A stretch of 64,000 nucleotides of DNA from Verrucomicrobiaceae bacterium. GTDB taxonomy: Bacteria; Verrucomicrobiota; Verrucomicrobiia; Verrucomicrobiales; Verrucomicrobiaceae. The stretch spans positions 1 through 64,000 of the forward strand of contig CANGYJ010000009.1 in the NCBI GenBank assembly GCA_947458455.1. Reading direction: 5' to 3'. A model generated the notes under the pieces. It made no database searches. It was given only the letters and a program-made list of their open reading frames with translations, and was not told where the DNA came from. Shown in pieces: positions 47,768-59,309 of this stretch; position 1 is the first letter of the stretch; each line of letters opens with the position of its first letter. Position numbers and translations under genes: made by a program.

Positions 47768-50700
47768 TTAAAACCCCGCCGCCGTGGCGAAACGCTCAAG
47801 ACCTTCGAGCTCAGCTTGCTGTTCTTCGGCTCCGGCACGTTTATGCACCTTCACATCGAGTCCCAGGGACTGCATTTCCTTGATGAGCACGTTGAACGAC
47901 TCTGGCGTGCCAGCTTGGAGGGCGTGGTCACCTTTGACGATCTGCTCGTAAATGCGTGTGCGGCCCTGCACGTCGTCAGATTTGACGGTGAGGAGTTCCT
48001 GAAGCGTATAGGCGGCGCCGTAGGCCTCAAGCGCCCAAACCTCCATTTCCCCGAAGCGCTGGCCGCCATACTGGGCTTTACCACCCAGCGGCTGCTGCGT
48101 GACGAGCGAGTAAGGACCGACAGCACGGGCATGGATCTTGTCGGCGACAAGGTGTCCGAGCTTCAACATGTAAATGTAACCGACGACGGTATCCTGAGTA
48201 TAGGGATCTCCGGTGCGTCCATCATAGAGGCGGGATTTGCCGGTAAGGCCCATCCATTCATAGCCAGGCTGCTTCTTGGCATCCTTGATGAAGTCCATGA
48301 TCTTGGACTCGTGGATACCATCGAATACTGGTGTGGCAATTTTGAGACCGAGGGCCTTAGCAGCGATACCAAGATGAGTTTCGAGCACCTGTCCCACGTT
48401 CATGCGTGATGGCACGCCGAGTGGGTTGAGGCAGATGTCCACCGGCACACCGTTTTCGAGGAACGGCATATCTTCTTCCGGCACGATGGTGGCGACGACG
48501 CCCTTGTTACCGTGACGTCCGGCCATCTTGTCACCGACGGAGAGTTTACGTTTGGCTGCCACGAACACACGAACCTGCTTCACCACATTGGATTCGGCGG
48601 CGGATTCAGAGCTTTCGATCTTGTCGAGGTTGCGCTCACGCTCAGTGTCCGCATCGCTGAACTTCTGCTCGAAGGTCTGGATAGCATCGAAGAGTTTGTT
48701 CCGCATCGGCGAGGCATCCATTTCGATGCTGTCGTAGTTTTCGGCGACGCGACGGAGCATCGCTTTGGACACCTTCTTGCCTGCGGCTACGATGATTTCA
48801 CCGGTCTGGCCGTTCACGATGTCGTTGTCCAGCTTGTCTTCGCCAATGATTTCCTCAAGGCGATCCGTGAGCTGATCGGAAAGCTCCTCCTTCTTCTGGC
48901 GGTAGTCTTCTTCGATCTGCTTGATGTGCTTCTTGTACTCGGAAGGGGAGAGTTTTTCCTTGTCGCTCTCAGCGCCGCTGGTGCGGTTGGCGACACGGAC
49001 ATCCATGACGATGCCAGCGCAGCCGGAGGGCACACGGAGGGAGGTATCCTTCACGTCAGCGGCTTTTTCACCGAAGATCGCACGAAGCAGGCGCTCTTCT
49101 GGAGCGAGTTCCGTTTCAGACTTCGGAGTGATCTTGCCGACCAGAATATCGCCAGGTTTCACTTCGGCACCAATGCGCACGACCCCCTGGGCATCGAGGT
49201 TCTTCAGCGCCTCATCACCGACGTTCGGAATGTCGCGAGTGATTTCTTCAGGCCCGAGCTTCGTGTCACGAGCGATGACTTCGAAGTCTTCGATATGGAT
49301 GGAGGTATAGATGTCCTCCTTCACGATGCGACGACTGATGACGATAGCGTCTTCGAAGTTGTAGCCATTCCAAGGCATGAACGCGACGAGCATGTTCTTG
49401 CCGAGCGCGAGCTCGCCGTTGTCGGTGCAGGGACCATCGGCGATGACATCGCCCTTCTTGATCTTCTGACCGTTTTTGACGAGCGGGCGCTGATTGATGC
49501 AGGTGCCGGCATTGCTGCGGCCAAATTTGCGCAACGGATAGACGAAGGTGCCTTTCTCCTCATCGGTCTGGACGGACTTAAGAGGATCAGCGAGGAATTT
49601 GTCCTCTTTGCAGGGCAATTCGCCGTCCTTGGTGACGATGATGACATCGGCGGTAGAGGCGGCCACGGTGCCGTTTCCGTCCGCGACGATCACGGCGCGA
49701 GAGTCACGGGCAGCCTTGGCTTCCATGCCGGTGCCGACGAACGGAGCTTCCGCTTCGAGGAGTGGCACGCCTTGGCGTTGCATGTTCGAACCCATGAGGG
49801 CGCGGTTGGCGTCATCGTGCTCGAGGAACGGAATGAGCGCGGCAGCGACGGACACGAGTTGCTTCGGCGACACGTCCATGAGGGTGGCCTTTTCAGGCTC
49901 CACTTCGATGAACTCTCCGCGGTAGCGCACGGTGATCTTCGGGCCTTTGAAGTGGCCTTTTTCGTCGATCGGGTTGTTGGCCTGCGCGATGTAATGATTC
50001 TCTTCCTGATCGGCTGTGAGGTAGTCGATCTTCTCGGCCACGTTGCCGTCTTTGCAGGGGCGATACGGCGTCTCGATGAAGCCGAATTCGTTGATGCGGG
50101 CGTAGGCACCGAGAGAGTTGATCAGACCAATGTTCGGACCTTCCGGCGTCTCAATGGGGCAGATACGGCCGTAATGGGAAGGGTGAACGTCACGAACTTC
50201 GAAGCCAGCACGGTCACGATTGAGACCACCAGGCCCGAGGGCGGACAGACGACGCTTGTGGGTCAGCTCCGCGAGCGGATTGATCTGATCCATGAACTGG
50301 GAAAGCTGACTGCGACCGAAGAAGTCACGCACGACGGCAGCAAGAGCCTTCGGATTGACGAGTTTCGAGGGCGTCATGGTATCCATCTGCACATCAAAGA
50401 GGGTCATACGCTCTTTGACGAGGCGCTCCGTGCGGGAGAGACCCACGCGGCACTGGTTGGCGAGAAGTTCGCCAACGGCGCGGACGCGACGGGAACCAAG
50501 ATGGTCAATATCATCAAGGAGGCCTTCGCCACCGCGCAGCTTGAAGAGGTAGCGCATGGCGGAGACGACGTCTTCGGCACCGAGGATGCGCATGTCGCTG
50601 TCCACCTTGAGGGTGAGCTTCTGGTTGATCTTGTAACGACCGACGCGGGTGAGGTCATAGCGCTTCGGATCGAAGAAGAGGCGCTTCACCAGGGCACGGG

Positions 50701-51637
50701 CGTTCGGCGTGGTGGGCGGATCACCCGGGCGGAGGCGGCGGTAGATTTCTTTGAGGGCCTCGTCTTCATCATGCGCCGTGTCTTTGCGAAGGGAGGTGAT
50801 GAGAAGGTCTTCCGGGGAGGCGTTAACGATCTTCACCGCTTTGTGACCGAGCTGCTGAAGCTGGCGGACCACGCCTTGTGTGAGCGGCTCATAGGCACGG
50901 GCCACGATGAGTTCGCCATCAAGAATGTCTTTGAAGAGGATTTTGTTTGCGAGGTCTTCCTCAGAGAGGGATTCCTTGATCTTGAGTTCCTGGATGTCGT
51001 AGAAGAGCTTGAGGATGTCTTCGTCGTTCGGGAAGCCGATGACACGCAGGAGCGTGGTGGCGAGGAATTTGCGACGACGGCGGCGGCGGTCGAGGTAGAC
51101 GTAGAGGAGATCGTTCGTGTCGAACTGCACTTCGAGCCAGGTGCCGCGGTCAGGGATGATACGGAAGCCGTGCAGCCAGCGGCCGTTGAGGTGCTGGGTC
51201 TGCTCGAAGCAGATGCCAGGGGAACGGTGAAGCTGGGAAACGACAACACGCTCGGCACCATTGATGACGAAGGTGCCGCGAACAGTCATAAGCGGGATTT
51301 CGCCCATGTACACGCGTTCCTGCTTGGCTCCGGCCTCGTCTTTGAGCTCGTAAGTAACGTAAAGCGGGGCGGAATAGGTCTCAGCCTCTCGAATGGCCTC
51401 CAGCGAATTGAGCTTAGGCTCGCCGATCTCGTAAAGAACGAAGTCGAGCGTCATCTTCTCGTCGTAGCTAGTGATGGGGAAGACTTCTTTGAAGACCGCC
51501 TGCAGGCCAACGTTTTTGCGCTTGGAGGGAGAGATGTTCTGCTGGAGGAACTCCTCATACGAACGGAGCTGGATCTCGATGAGATTCGGCGGCTCGGCGA
51601 CTTCGTGGATCTTGCCAAAGTTAGTGCGCTGGGACAT
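47768..51637 (-). CDS. rpoB: DNA-directed RNA polymerase beta subunit
   Basis: 1289 residues from the ATG at 51637 ([31 protein letters not shown]). The rifampicin region contains [28 protein letters not shown], and downstream are [20 protein letters not shown] and the C-terminal [56 protein letters not shown] motif. The rifampicin-pocket residues look like the sensitive type. Separated from rplL by 405 bases. Confidence 0.98.
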   Translation of the reverse strand: MSQRTNFGKIHEVAEPPNLIEIQLRSYEEFLQQNISPSKRKNVGLQAVFKEVFPITSYDEKMTLDFVLYEIGEPKLNSLEAIREAETYSAPLYVTYELKDEAGAKQERVYMGEIPLMTVRGTFVINGAERVVVSQLHRSPGICFEQTQHLNGRWLHGFRIIPDRGTWLEVQFDTNDLLYVYLDRRRRRRKFLATTLLRVIGFPNDEDILKLFYDIQELKIKESLSEEDLANKILFKDILDGELIVARAYEPLTQGVVRQLQQLGHKAVKIVNASPEDLLITSLRKDTAHDEDEALKEIYRRLRPGDPPTTPNARALVKRLFFDPKRYDLTRVGRYKINQKLTLKVDSDMRILGAEDVVSAMRYLFKLRGGEGLLDDIDHLGSRRVRAVGELLANQCRVGLSRTERLVKERMTLFDVQMDTMTPSKLVNPKALAAVVRDFFGRSQLSQFMDQINPLAELTHKRRLSALGPGGLNRDRAGFEVRDVHPSHYGRICPIETPEGPNIGLINSLGAYARINEFGFIETPYRPCKDGNVAEKIDYLTADQEENHYIAQANNPIDEKGHFKGPKITVRYRGEFIEVEPEKATLMDVSPKQLVSVAAALIPFLEHDDANRALMGSNMQRQGVPLLEAEAPFVGTGMEAKAARDSRAVIVADGNGTVAASTADVIIVTKDGELPCKEDKFLADPLKSVQTDEEKGTFVYPLRKFGRSNAGTCINQRPLVKNGQKIKKGDVIADGPCTDNGELALGKNMLVAFMPWNGYNFEDAIVISRRIVKEDIYTSIHIEDFEVIARDTKLGPEEITRDIPNVGDEALKNLDAQGVVRIGAEVKPGDILVGKITPKSETELAPEERLLRAIFGEKAADVKDTSLRVPSGCAGIVMDVRVANRTSGAESDKEKLSPSEYKKHIKQIEEDYRQKKEELSDQLTDRLEEIIGEDKLDNDIVNGQTGEIIVAAGKKVSKAMLRRVAENYDSIEMDASPMRNKLFDAIQTFEQKFSDADTERERNLDKIESSESAAESNVVKQVRVFVAAKRKLSVGDKMAGRHGNKGVVATIVPEEDMPFLENGVPVDICLNPLGVPSRMNVGQVLETHLGIAAKALGLKIATPVFDGIHESKIMDFIKDAKKQPGYEWMGLTGKSRLYDGRTGDPYTQDTVVGYIYMLKLGHLVADKIHARAVGPYSLVTQQPLGGKAQYGGQRFGEMEVWALEAYGAAYTLQELLTVKSDDVQGRTRIYEQIVKGDHALQAGTPESFNVLIKEMQSLGLDVKVHKRAGAEEQQAELEGLERFATAAGF

Positions 51638-52042
51638 GGGACGAGAGGACGGGTTTTGGGACGATTTGGGGTAGCAAAATGCGCTGTGCGCGGCGGAATT
51701 CAGACGACGAGACTGAACTCGGCCGCACACGGCGGGAAGCTCGCACTTTCACCAATAAGCACGGCCGAAACCGTGATGCATGTGAAGGCGATATAGGGCG
51801 CAAAACGGCTCGAATCGCACGAAACCCCTTCCACACGGTCGGAACCGCGCTGGGAGAGATTTTCGGAGAAAGAGCCTGTCATGCTATGGATGAAAATTTT
51901 TCGGGGAAAAAGCTTATTACGAAGTTTAAAAGAATCGAAAGAGGCTTTTTGAGTTTTCGGGCCGATCAGGGCCGCGTGGGGAATTATTAAACTGCCGCCA
52001 CGCGGCCAAAGAGCGTATGTCGGTTGAAGAACCAGATCGGGA
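51638..52042. other. 405-bp intergenic region between rplL and rpoB with a hairpin
   Basis: A perfect 10-bp inverted repeat, GGCCGCGTGG at 51970-51979 and CCACGCGGCC at 51998-52007 (loop 18), lies about 35 bases after the rplL stop. No T-tract follows, so it resembles an RNA-processing site or attenuator as found in the equivalent E. coli spacer. No promoter for rpoB could be identified with confidence. Confidence 0.55.
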
Positions 52043-52423
52043 TTACTTGATCTCGACCTTGGCGCCAGCGGCTTCCATCTTCTTCTTGATCTCTTCCGCT
52101 TCTTCCTTCTTAACGCCTTCTTTGAGCTTCTGCGGAGCGCTCTCAACGAGCTTCTTCGCTTCAGCAAGGCCAAGGCCCGGGACGACGCCGCGGACTTCTT
52201 TGATGACGCCAATCTTGTTTGCGCCAGCATCGGTGAGAATGACATCAAACTCGGTCTTCTCCTCAACGGCCGCAACAGCGGCACCACCACCACCGGCTCC
52301 AGCGGCAGCGACAGGAGCAGCGGCGCTCACGCCCCACTTCTCTTCGAGGGTTTTGACGAGGGTGGAAACTTCGAGGACGGTCAAGCCACTCAGTTCTTCA
52401 ACGATTTTGTTCAGGTCAGCCAT
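52043..52423 (-). CDS. rplL: 50S ribosomal protein L7/L12
   Basis: 126 residues. Typical L7/L12 layout: N-terminal dimerisation helix ([31 protein letters not shown]), Ala/Gly-rich hinge, then the C-terminal domain ([72 protein letters not shown]) that recruits translation GTPases. It forms the ribosomal stalk with L10. Confidence 0.98.
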   Translation of the reverse strand: MADLNKIVEELSGLTVLEVSTLVKTLEEKWGVSAAAPVAAAGAGGGGAAVAAVEEKTEFDVILTDAGANKIGVIKEVRGVVPGLGLAEAKKLVESAPQKLKEGVKKEEAEEIKKKMEAAGAKVEIK

Positions 52424-52565
52424 ATTAGTGTGTCGGTATCGCCGCTTTCCGAAGCATCGGATGATTTAAGAGCAAAAGCTTTTGCCCCGGCAAGGAACCA
52501 TTAGGTGTTTATGTGTTCAAGCCGTGTGACGGGCTATCAGGTCAAATTGGATGTGTTTTAGTCAG

Positions 52566-53135
52566 TTAAGCAGCAACGGCTTCAGCAGGGGCTGCTTCAA
52601 CGGGTGCAGGAGCATCCGCTGGAGCCTCAGCAGGAGAGGAAGAATCTGCTGGACCACCGTCTTTCTCTGCTTTGGCCTTGAGGGCACGGGCAAGAGCGGA
52701 GCCGGGAGCCTGCAAGACACCGAGAAGCATCGAGTAGAGGACTTCGCGGGAGGGCAGATCAGCAAGAGCCTTGATGGTGGCGACATCGAGAAGCTTGCCA
52801 TCAAGCACGCCAGCCTTCATCACCGGTTTCTCGAACTCGGCAGCAAAGTTCTTCATGATCTTCGCGGTCGCGAAGATTTCTTTGACGCCAGTGACGAACG
52901 CACTCTGGCCGGTCAAGTGAGTGCTAAGGTCATCCGGGTAACCGGCTTTTTCAGCAGCTTTGCGAACGAGGTTGTTTTTGAAGACGTGAATTTCGGCTCC
53001 GACTGCGCCAAGGCGCTTACGAAGTTCGGCAAACTTATCAACTTTGAGGCCAGTGTAATCGACGACGAGCAAGAACGGCGAGGCGTTCACGCGGCGCAGG
53101 ACATCTTCGATGAGCAGTGTTTTTTCAGCATTCAT
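52566..53135 (-). CDS. rplJ: 50S ribosomal protein L10
   Basis: 189 residues. L10 features: N-terminal EKTLLIEDVLRRVNASPFLLVVDYTGLKVDKFAELRKRL and HVFKNNLVRKAAEKAG, and the L7/L12-binding C-terminal helix. The C-terminal tail is Ala/Pro/Glu-rich (about 30 residues), longer than in many species. It is 20 bases from rplA. A 14-bp palindrome (52472-52485) lies in the rplJ-rplL gap. Confidence 0.96.
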   Translation of the reverse strand: MNAEKTLLIEDVLRRVNASPFLLVVDYTGLKVDKFAELRKRLGAVGAEIHVFKNNLVRKAAEKAGYPDDLSTHLTGQSAFVTGVKEIFATAKIMKNFAAEFEKPVMKAGVLDGKLLDVATIKALADLPSREVLYSMLLGVLQAPGSALARALKAKAEKDGGPADSSSPAEAPADAPAPVEAAPAEAVAA

Positions 53136-53155
53136 GGGTCAGGTCTGCGCGGAGT

Positions 53156-53854
53156 TTAGAGTTTGATATACTTAGAGACGTCGATGCGCACAGCGGGGCT
53201 CATCGTGGAAGCCAGTGTGATGGTCTCGACGTAGCGACCGCGAGCGGAGGCGGGCTTTGCACGTGAGACGGCCTCAATAAGGCTGCGGGCGTTGTCGGCG
53301 AGCTGCGTGACATCGAAATTCACTTTGCCAATGCCGGAAGCGATGTTGCCATTTTTGTCGAGCTTGAAGTCAGCACGACCTGCCTTGACGGCTTTCACCG
53401 CACCAGCCGTGTCGTCAGTGACGGTGCCCGTACGCGGATTTGGCATCAAACCACGAGGACCGAGCTGTTTACCAAGCTTGCGAACTTCATTCATCGCAGC
53501 AGGGGTGGCGATGGCGACGTCAAAATCAGTAAAACCTTCTTTGACCTTAGCGATCAAATCTTCGTAACCGACGATTTCAGCACCAGCGGCTTTGGCAGCC
53601 TCAGCAGCATTACCAACGGCGAATACGGCGACACGAACCGACTTACCAGAGCCATGAGGGAGCGGGCACGTGCCGCGGACCATCTGGTCTGACTTCTTCG
53701 GATCGACACCCATGCGGAAAGAAAGGGTGACCGTCTGGTTGAACTTGGTGCCTGGGAGTTTGCGGAGCAGGTCAGCGGCTTCCTCGAGCGAGAAAAGCTT
53801 TCCTGCCGGGATCATCTCGGCGGCTTTTTTGTAGCGTTTGCTTCTGGTTTGCAT
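53156..53854 (-). CDS. rplA: 50S ribosomal protein L1
   Basis: 232 residues. L1 signatures include KFNQTVTLSFRMGVDPKKSDQMVRGTCPLPHGSGKSVRVAVFA, MPNPRTGTVTDD, and SRAKPASARGRYVETITLASTMSPAVRIDV. It forms the L1 stalk of the large subunit and may repress its own operon by binding the leader. Part of the secE-nusG-rpl-rpoBC gene order. Confidence 0.97.
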   Translation of the reverse strand: MQTRSKRYKKAAEMIPAGKLFSLEEAADLLRKLPGTKFNQTVTLSFRMGVDPKKSDQMVRGTCPLPHGSGKSVRVAVFAVGNAAEAAKAAGAEIVGYEDLIAKVKEGFTDFDVAIATPAAMNEVRKLGKQLGPRGLMPNPRTGTVTDDTAGAVKAVKAGRADFKLDKNGNIASGIGKVNFDVTQLADNARSLIEAVSRAKPASARGRYVETITLASTMSPAVRIDVSKYIKL

Positions 53855-53917
53855 GGTGGGGGGCAGTGTTGACGAACGGTGAAGTTCTCCTGCGTTGGGT
53901 TTTGGGGTGATATGGGA

Positions 53918-54343
53918 TTAGTCAGCGATTTCAATGCCCATCTGGCGGGCGGTGCCCGCCATGATGCGGGAGGCACGCTCAAGATCCTGCGTATTGAGGT
54001 CAGCGAGCTTCAGCTTGGTAGCCTCAAGGAGCTGGGCCTTACTGATCTTGGCGACTTTCTTCTTGTTCGCCTCACCGGAGCCAGAAGCGATGTTCGCCAC
54101 CTTCTTAAGCAGGTTCGATGCGGGAGGCTGCTTGGTGATGAAGGTGAAGGATTTATCTTTGTAAACGGTGATGATCGTGGGGAGCACATCACCGCCAGCC
54201 TTCTGAGTAGCCGCATTGAACTCTTTGCAGAAGGCCATGATGTTCACGCCGGCCTGGCCGAGGGCGGGACCGATGGGCGGGGCGGGATTTGCCGCGCCGG
54301 CTTTGATCTGCAATTTGATTTGTTTGACGATTTCTTTGGCCAT
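53918..54343 (-). CDS. rplK: 50S ribosomal protein L11
   Basis: 141 residues, the standard L11 size. [35 protein letters not shown] and the C-terminal [32 protein letters not shown] are diagnostic. It binds the GTPase-associated region of 23S rRNA. First ribosomal gene of the block, after nusG. Confidence 0.97.
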   Translation of the reverse strand: MAKEIVKQIKLQIKAGAANPAPPIGPALGQAGVNIMAFCKEFNAATQKAGGDVLPTIITVYKDKSFTFITKQPPASNLLKKVANIASGSGEANKKKVAKISKAQLLEATKLKLADLNTQDLERASRIMAGTARQMGIEIAD

Positions 54344-54409
54344 GTCTGGGGGTCCTTAGGTTTTGTGTGTTCTGGGAATGGTTTCGGCGAAGCAATGCGG
54401 GGGAAGATG

Positions 54410-54988
54410 TTAGGCGGCATCAGCCTTCTCAACCTGCCAATACTCGAGATCGACAGGGGTAGAACGTCCGAAGATATTCACTGAGACACGCAGCACGCCG
54501 CGCTCGGGATCAATCTCCTCGACCGTTCCAATTTGGCTTTCGAACGGACCGTCAGCCACGCGGACGCTATCACCTGGGCTAAATGCGATTTTCGGAACAG
54601 CGCCCTCTTCTTTCTCTCGCGCCTGAGCTAACATGGCATCCACGTCACGTTCACGCATGGGCATTGGGTTGTCTTTACCGCTAGCGAAATTCAGCACGCC
54701 GTCCGTTTCCTTGATGAAGTACCAGGAGCGATCAATGATCCTGTTGTGTTCATCCAGCAGGTGGCAGTTCACAAAGACGTAACCTGGGTAGTACTTACGA
54801 TTGTGCTCGCTACGCTTGCCTTTCTTGACTTCGGAGACTCTCTCCATGGGTACGAGGACGTGAAAAACATGGTCGCCCATCTCCTCGGTCTGGATGCGGC
54901 GCAGCATGTTTTCACGGACCTTGTTTTCAAGGCCGGAGCGAACATGAATCGCATACCACTGATCTTTTGCGGCGGGGATGGCTGCCAT
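54410..54988 (-). CDS. nusG: Transcription termination/antitermination factor NusG
   Basis: 192 residues. N-terminal NGN domain (WYAIHVRSGLENKVRENMLRRI, VLVPMERVSEVKKGKRSEHNRKYYPGYVFVN) and C-terminal KOW domain (FSPGDSVRVADGPFESQIGTVEEIDPERGVLRVSVNIFGRSTPVDLEYWQVEK). It binds RNA polymerase and couples it to Rho or the ribosome. Adjacent to secE. Confidence 0.97.
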   Translation of the reverse strand: MAAIPAAKDQWYAIHVRSGLENKVRENMLRRIQTEEMGDHVFHVLVPMERVSEVKKGKRSEHNRKYYPGYVFVNCHLLDEHNRIIDRSWYFIKETDGVLNFASGKDNPMPMRERDVDAMLAQAREKEEGAVPKIAFSPGDSVRVADGPFESQIGTVEEIDPERGVLRVSVNIFGRSTPVDLEYWQVEKADAA

Positions 54989-55050
54989 GGTTAAAGGGTC
55001 GGAGGCGGGTTAGGGGGACGAAATAATGCCGGATGGCCCCGGCAGGCATA

Positions 55051-55272
55051 CTATTTACCAAACCAAGACTGGGCAGCTTGGAAAGCTTCGCGGAATGACA
55101 CGTCAAAAACTGCGACAAATGCTCCGAGCAAAATCATCGCGATGAAGACCACCACAGTGGATTCATTCAGTTCACGATATTTGGCGAAACCCTTTTCTTT
55201 CGGGTCCCAAGGCCAGGTGGCTTTTCTCAATTCGAGGAAGACCTCACTGAGATATTTGCGGATTTTGCTCAT
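55051..55272 (-). CDS. secE: Preprotein translocase subunit SecE
   Basis: 73 residues from the ATG at 55272. Conserved amphipathic segment (YLSEVFLELRKATWPWDPK), then a single membrane helix (STVVVFIAMILLGAFVAVFDVSFREAF). It is the small single-helix form of the SecYEG channel. Between tRNA-Trp and nusG, as in many bacteria. Confidence 0.93.
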   Translation of the reverse strand: MSKIRKYLSEVFLELRKATWPWDPKEKGFAKYRELNESTVVVFIAMILLGAFVAVFDVSFREAFQAAQSWFGK

Positions 55273-55321
55273 GAAGCGTGACGTGTGGGGCGGATTTACT
55301 GATGATTCGGGGTTTCTTCGC

Positions 55322-55397
55322 TGGCAGGCCAGGAGGGACTCGAACCCCCAACCGACGGTTTTGGAGACCGCTACTCTACCAATTGAGCTACTGACCT
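55322..55397 (-). tRNA. tRNA-Trp (anticodon CCA)
   Basis: A full cloverleaf on the minus strand: acceptor AGGTCAG/CTGGCCT, D-arm TAGCTCAATTGGTAGAGTA, anticodon stem with loop CTCCAAA, T-arm GGGGGTTCGAGTCCC. Discriminator G and an encoded CCA end at 55322. It lies between tuf and secE, the common position in bacterial chromosomes. Confidence 0.97.
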
Positions 55398-55541
55398 TTT
55401 TAAGCGAAGACGCTTCCAAAAGAGGATAGCGAAGAATATCGTCTCTAGCAAGATCGTCCCAGCTATCGCCGGGAGATGAGATCACCGCCGGGCCTGATGC
55501 CAGACCCGGCGGGACTCAAACAAACGAACTTGCGCGGAGGC

Positions 55542-56726
<1,185 letters not shown>

Positions 56727-56800
56727 GTGGGTGGGTGATGGGGTGCGCTTGTGTTCGTTTGTTGTTTGTCGAAGGACCCCGTCGCAAAAAAAGCAGCCGC

Positions 56801-56875
56801 TGGAGCTGTTAGAGGGACTTGAACCCTCGACCTCGTCCTTACCAAGGACGTGCTCTACCACTGAGCTATAACAGC
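56801..56875 (-). tRNA. tRNA-Thr (anticodon GGT)
   Basis: A cloverleaf on the minus strand: acceptor GCTGTTA/TAACAGC, D-arm TAGCTCAGTGGTAGAGCA, anticodon loop CTTGGTA, T-arm GAGGGTTCAAGTCCCTC. Discriminator T and encoded CCA at the 3' end. Directly upstream of tuf. Confidence 0.97.
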
Positions 56876-57001
56876 ATAACCTGCGGCGGCCCTGTGGAAG
56901 GAGGCCTCCTCCTCTTTCGATAAGAAAACCGGGGCATGTTGAGCCTTGACTTGGCGTCAAGGGACAGTACACCCCGGCCTGCGAATTGAAAAAGTGGCCG
57001 G

Positions 57002-57029
57002 AGAGTAGGAGGCTCGCCCCATCTGTCAA
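57002..57029 (-). promoter_or_regulatory. Candidate sigma-70-type promoter for the tRNA-Thr-tuf transcript
   Basis: On the minus strand a consensus -35 TTGACA (57024-57029) is followed after 16 bases by TACTCT (57002-57007), a 3/6 match to TATAAT. An AT-rich stretch (GGTAAAAGCGTAAAAAG) lies just upstream of the -35. The G/C-rich discriminator is typical of stable RNA promoters. Experimental support is absent. Confidence 0.45.
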
Positions 57030-57169
57030 AGTCTTTTTACGCTTTTACCAAAGCTCTTTCCGTTAGATTCCCGGCTTGTTTCTGGGGGACAGATCAAATC
57101 GACTCCGCATTTGCACGCTCCTCCCCGGCCTGCCATACTCTTTCTCCCCAACGTTAGTCAAAAAAACTG

Positions 57170-59293
57170 ATGTCCCATCTCTTTATTACGCAGGACTTCC
57201 ACCTCCGGTGGTCCACCCTCACCCCACCCCTTATCCAAAACGACATCCGCGAGGCGCTGAGCCGAGCACAGATGAAGCTGGATGCCGTCATTGAACAAGA
57301 CCGGGGCAAAATGAGCTTCAAAAGCGTCATTCTTGACCTTGATGAGGCCACCCGTGAACTCAACGAAACCTGGGGCCTCGTGCAGCATCTCGATTCCCTC
57401 TGCAATTCACCTGCCCTGCGGGAGGCGCATAACGCCATGCTCCCCGAGGTGAGCTCTTTCTTTGCCAAAATCCCTCTCAACGAACACCTCTGGGACCTGC
57501 TGGTCACCTACAGCAAGACTGAAGAGGCCCGAAAACTCTCACCTGTTCGCCGACGCGCTCTCGACGAATGCATGGAAGGCTTCATCGAAGCTGGCGCCGA
57601 CCTTCCGGCGGATAAAAAGAAGCGCATGGAGGAGATCGAGTCCGAGCTTTCCCAGGCCACGCAGAAGTACTCGGAGAACGTTCTCGACTCCACCAACCAA
57701 TGGCAACTGCTCATCGAAGATCCCGCTAAGCTCAAAGGCCTACCACAGTCCGCCATCGACGCCGCCCTAGCCGATGCGGCGGCAAAAGGCCTCGGCACTG
57801 AGGAGAAGCCCGTGTGGCGCTTCACGCTCAAGGCTCCCTCGATGATCCCGGTGCTCGAGTATCTCGAAGACGCTGCCATTCGCCGCCAGGTGTGGGAGGG
57901 GACAACCTCCATTGGCCGCACGACAGAGCACGATAATACGCCCCTCGTCTGGAAAATCCTCCGCCTCCGCCATGAGAAGGCGCAGATCATGGAAAAGGCG
58001 AATTTCGCCGATCACATCCTGGCCCACCGCATGGCGAAGAACGGCCGCAGTGCTTTGAATTTCATCGAAGACCTTCACCGCCGCGTGAGTGATGCCTTTC
58101 AGCGTGAAACCATCGAACTTCAGGAGTTCCGCGCCGATGCCCTGCACAAGGCCGCCGACCTCTTTGAGCCCTGGGAACTCGCTTTCTGGTCCGAAAAGCA
58201 GCGAAAGGCGAAGTACGACTTCGACGAGGAAGAACTCCGTCCTTACTTCCCGCTCGATAAGGTGCTCAGCGGCATGTTTCGCCTCGCTGAGATCGTTTTC
58301 GATCTGCGCATCACTGCCCGCGACGTCGTTTACATCGAGCCCGGCAAAACCGCTGAAGGCCCCGCCACCAGTACGCAGCCTGGAAAGCCCGGCCCGGTCG
58401 AGGTGTGGCATCCGCAGGTGAAATTCTACGAGGTGCGCAACGAGAAAGGCGCCCATATCGGCTCCTTCTATGCCGACTGGCATCCACGCGATTCCAAACG
58501 CGGCGGTGCCTGGATGAACTACCTCAAAATGGGCATCCCGCCGAATGGCGACCACGATCGCCGCCTTCACCTCGGCCTCATTTGCGGGAATATGTCCCCG
58601 CCCGTCGGCGATAAGGCCGCGCTGCTCACCCACGACGAAGTCTGCACCGTGTTCCATGAGTTCGGCCACCTCCTGCATCTGCTCTGCGGCAGCGTCGAGG
58701 TGCCCTCGCTCAATGGCACCAGCGTCTATTGGGACTTCGTCGAGCTGCCCTCCCAGCTTCTCGAAAACTTCTGCTGGGAACGCGAGAGCCTCGATCTCTT
58801 CGCACGCCATCACGAGACCGGTGAGGCCATTCCCGCCAGACTCTACAAGAAGATGCTCGCCGCGAAAAACTACCGCAGCGCCAGCGACATCATGCGCCAG
58901 CTCAGCTTTGGCAAGCTCGACCTCGAACTGCACATGAAGCACGCCACTTCGGAGGGCACCGATCTCGATGTCCTCTCCCGCCAGATCCTCGACGGCTACC
59001 TCATGGCCTTAAAAACGGAGTCCCCCAGCATGGCCCGCCGCTTTGGCCATCTCTTCAGCAGCCCCACTGGGTATGCGGCAGGTTACTACAGCTACAAATG
59101 GGCTGAGGTGCTCGATGCCGATGCCTTCACCCGCTTCCAAAAAGAAGGCGTCCTCAATCCCGCCGTCGGCCGCGACTTCCGCGATAAGATCCTCAGCAAA
59201 GGCAACAGCGAAGATCCCGCCAAGCTCTTCCATGATTTCATGGGCCGCGATCCTGATGCGAAGGCGCTTCTCGTGCGTGCCGGGCTGATGTGA
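57170..59293 (+). CDS. M3-family oligopeptidase
   Basis: 707 residues. The zinc motif HEFGH is at 496-500 (VFHEFGHLLHLLCGSVEVPSLNGTSVYWDFVELPSQLLENFCWE, with the third ligand Glu and a downstream Tyr/His region). The sequence is like oligopeptidase A and thimet peptidase. It is a cytoplasmic zinc peptidase cleaving short peptides. It is divergent from the tRNA-Thr/tuf promoter and convergent with the VWA gene. Confidence 0.94.
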   Translation: MSHLFITQDFHLRWSTLTPPLIQNDIREALSRAQMKLDAVIEQDRGKMSFKSVILDLDEATRELNETWGLVQHLDSLCNSPALREAHNAMLPEVSSFFAKIPLNEHLWDLLVTYSKTEEARKLSPVRRRALDECMEGFIEAGADLPADKKKRMEEIESELSQATQKYSENVLDSTNQWQLLIEDPAKLKGLPQSAIDAALADAAAKGLGTEEKPVWRFTLKAPSMIPVLEYLEDAAIRRQVWEGTTSIGRTTEHDNTPLVWKILRLRHEKAQIMEKANFADHILAHRMAKNGRSALNFIEDLHRRVSDAFQRETIELQEFRADALHKAADLFEPWELAFWSEKQRKAKYDFDEEELRPYFPLDKVLSGMFRLAEIVFDLRITARDVVYIEPGKTAEGPATSTQPGKPGPVEVWHPQVKFYEVRNEKGAHIGSFYADWHPRDSKRGGAWMNYLKMGIPPNGDHDRRLHLGLICGNMSPPVGDKAALLTHDEVCTVFHEFGHLLHLLCGSVEVPSLNGTSVYWDFVELPSQLLENFCWERESLDLFARHHETGEAIPARLYKKMLAAKNYRSASDIMRQLSFGKLDLELHMKHATSEGTDLDVLSRQILDGYLMALKTESPSMARRFGHLFSSPTGYAAGYYSYKWAEVLDADAFTRFQKEGVLNPAVGRDFRDKILSKGNSEDPAKLFHDFMGRDPDAKALLVRAGLM

Positions 59294-59309
59294 TGACCGC
59301 CGAGGCCGA

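Noticed and set aside
48512-51796. Open frame of 1094 residues antisense to rpoB
   Set aside because: Shadow of the GC-rich rpoB codons. Low-complexity composition (many E, G, D, V, L) and no recognisable domain; rpoB itself is certain.
51970-52007. Hairpin after rplL as a transcription terminator
   Set aside because: No T-tract on the minus strand; kept as a possible processing or attenuation structure.
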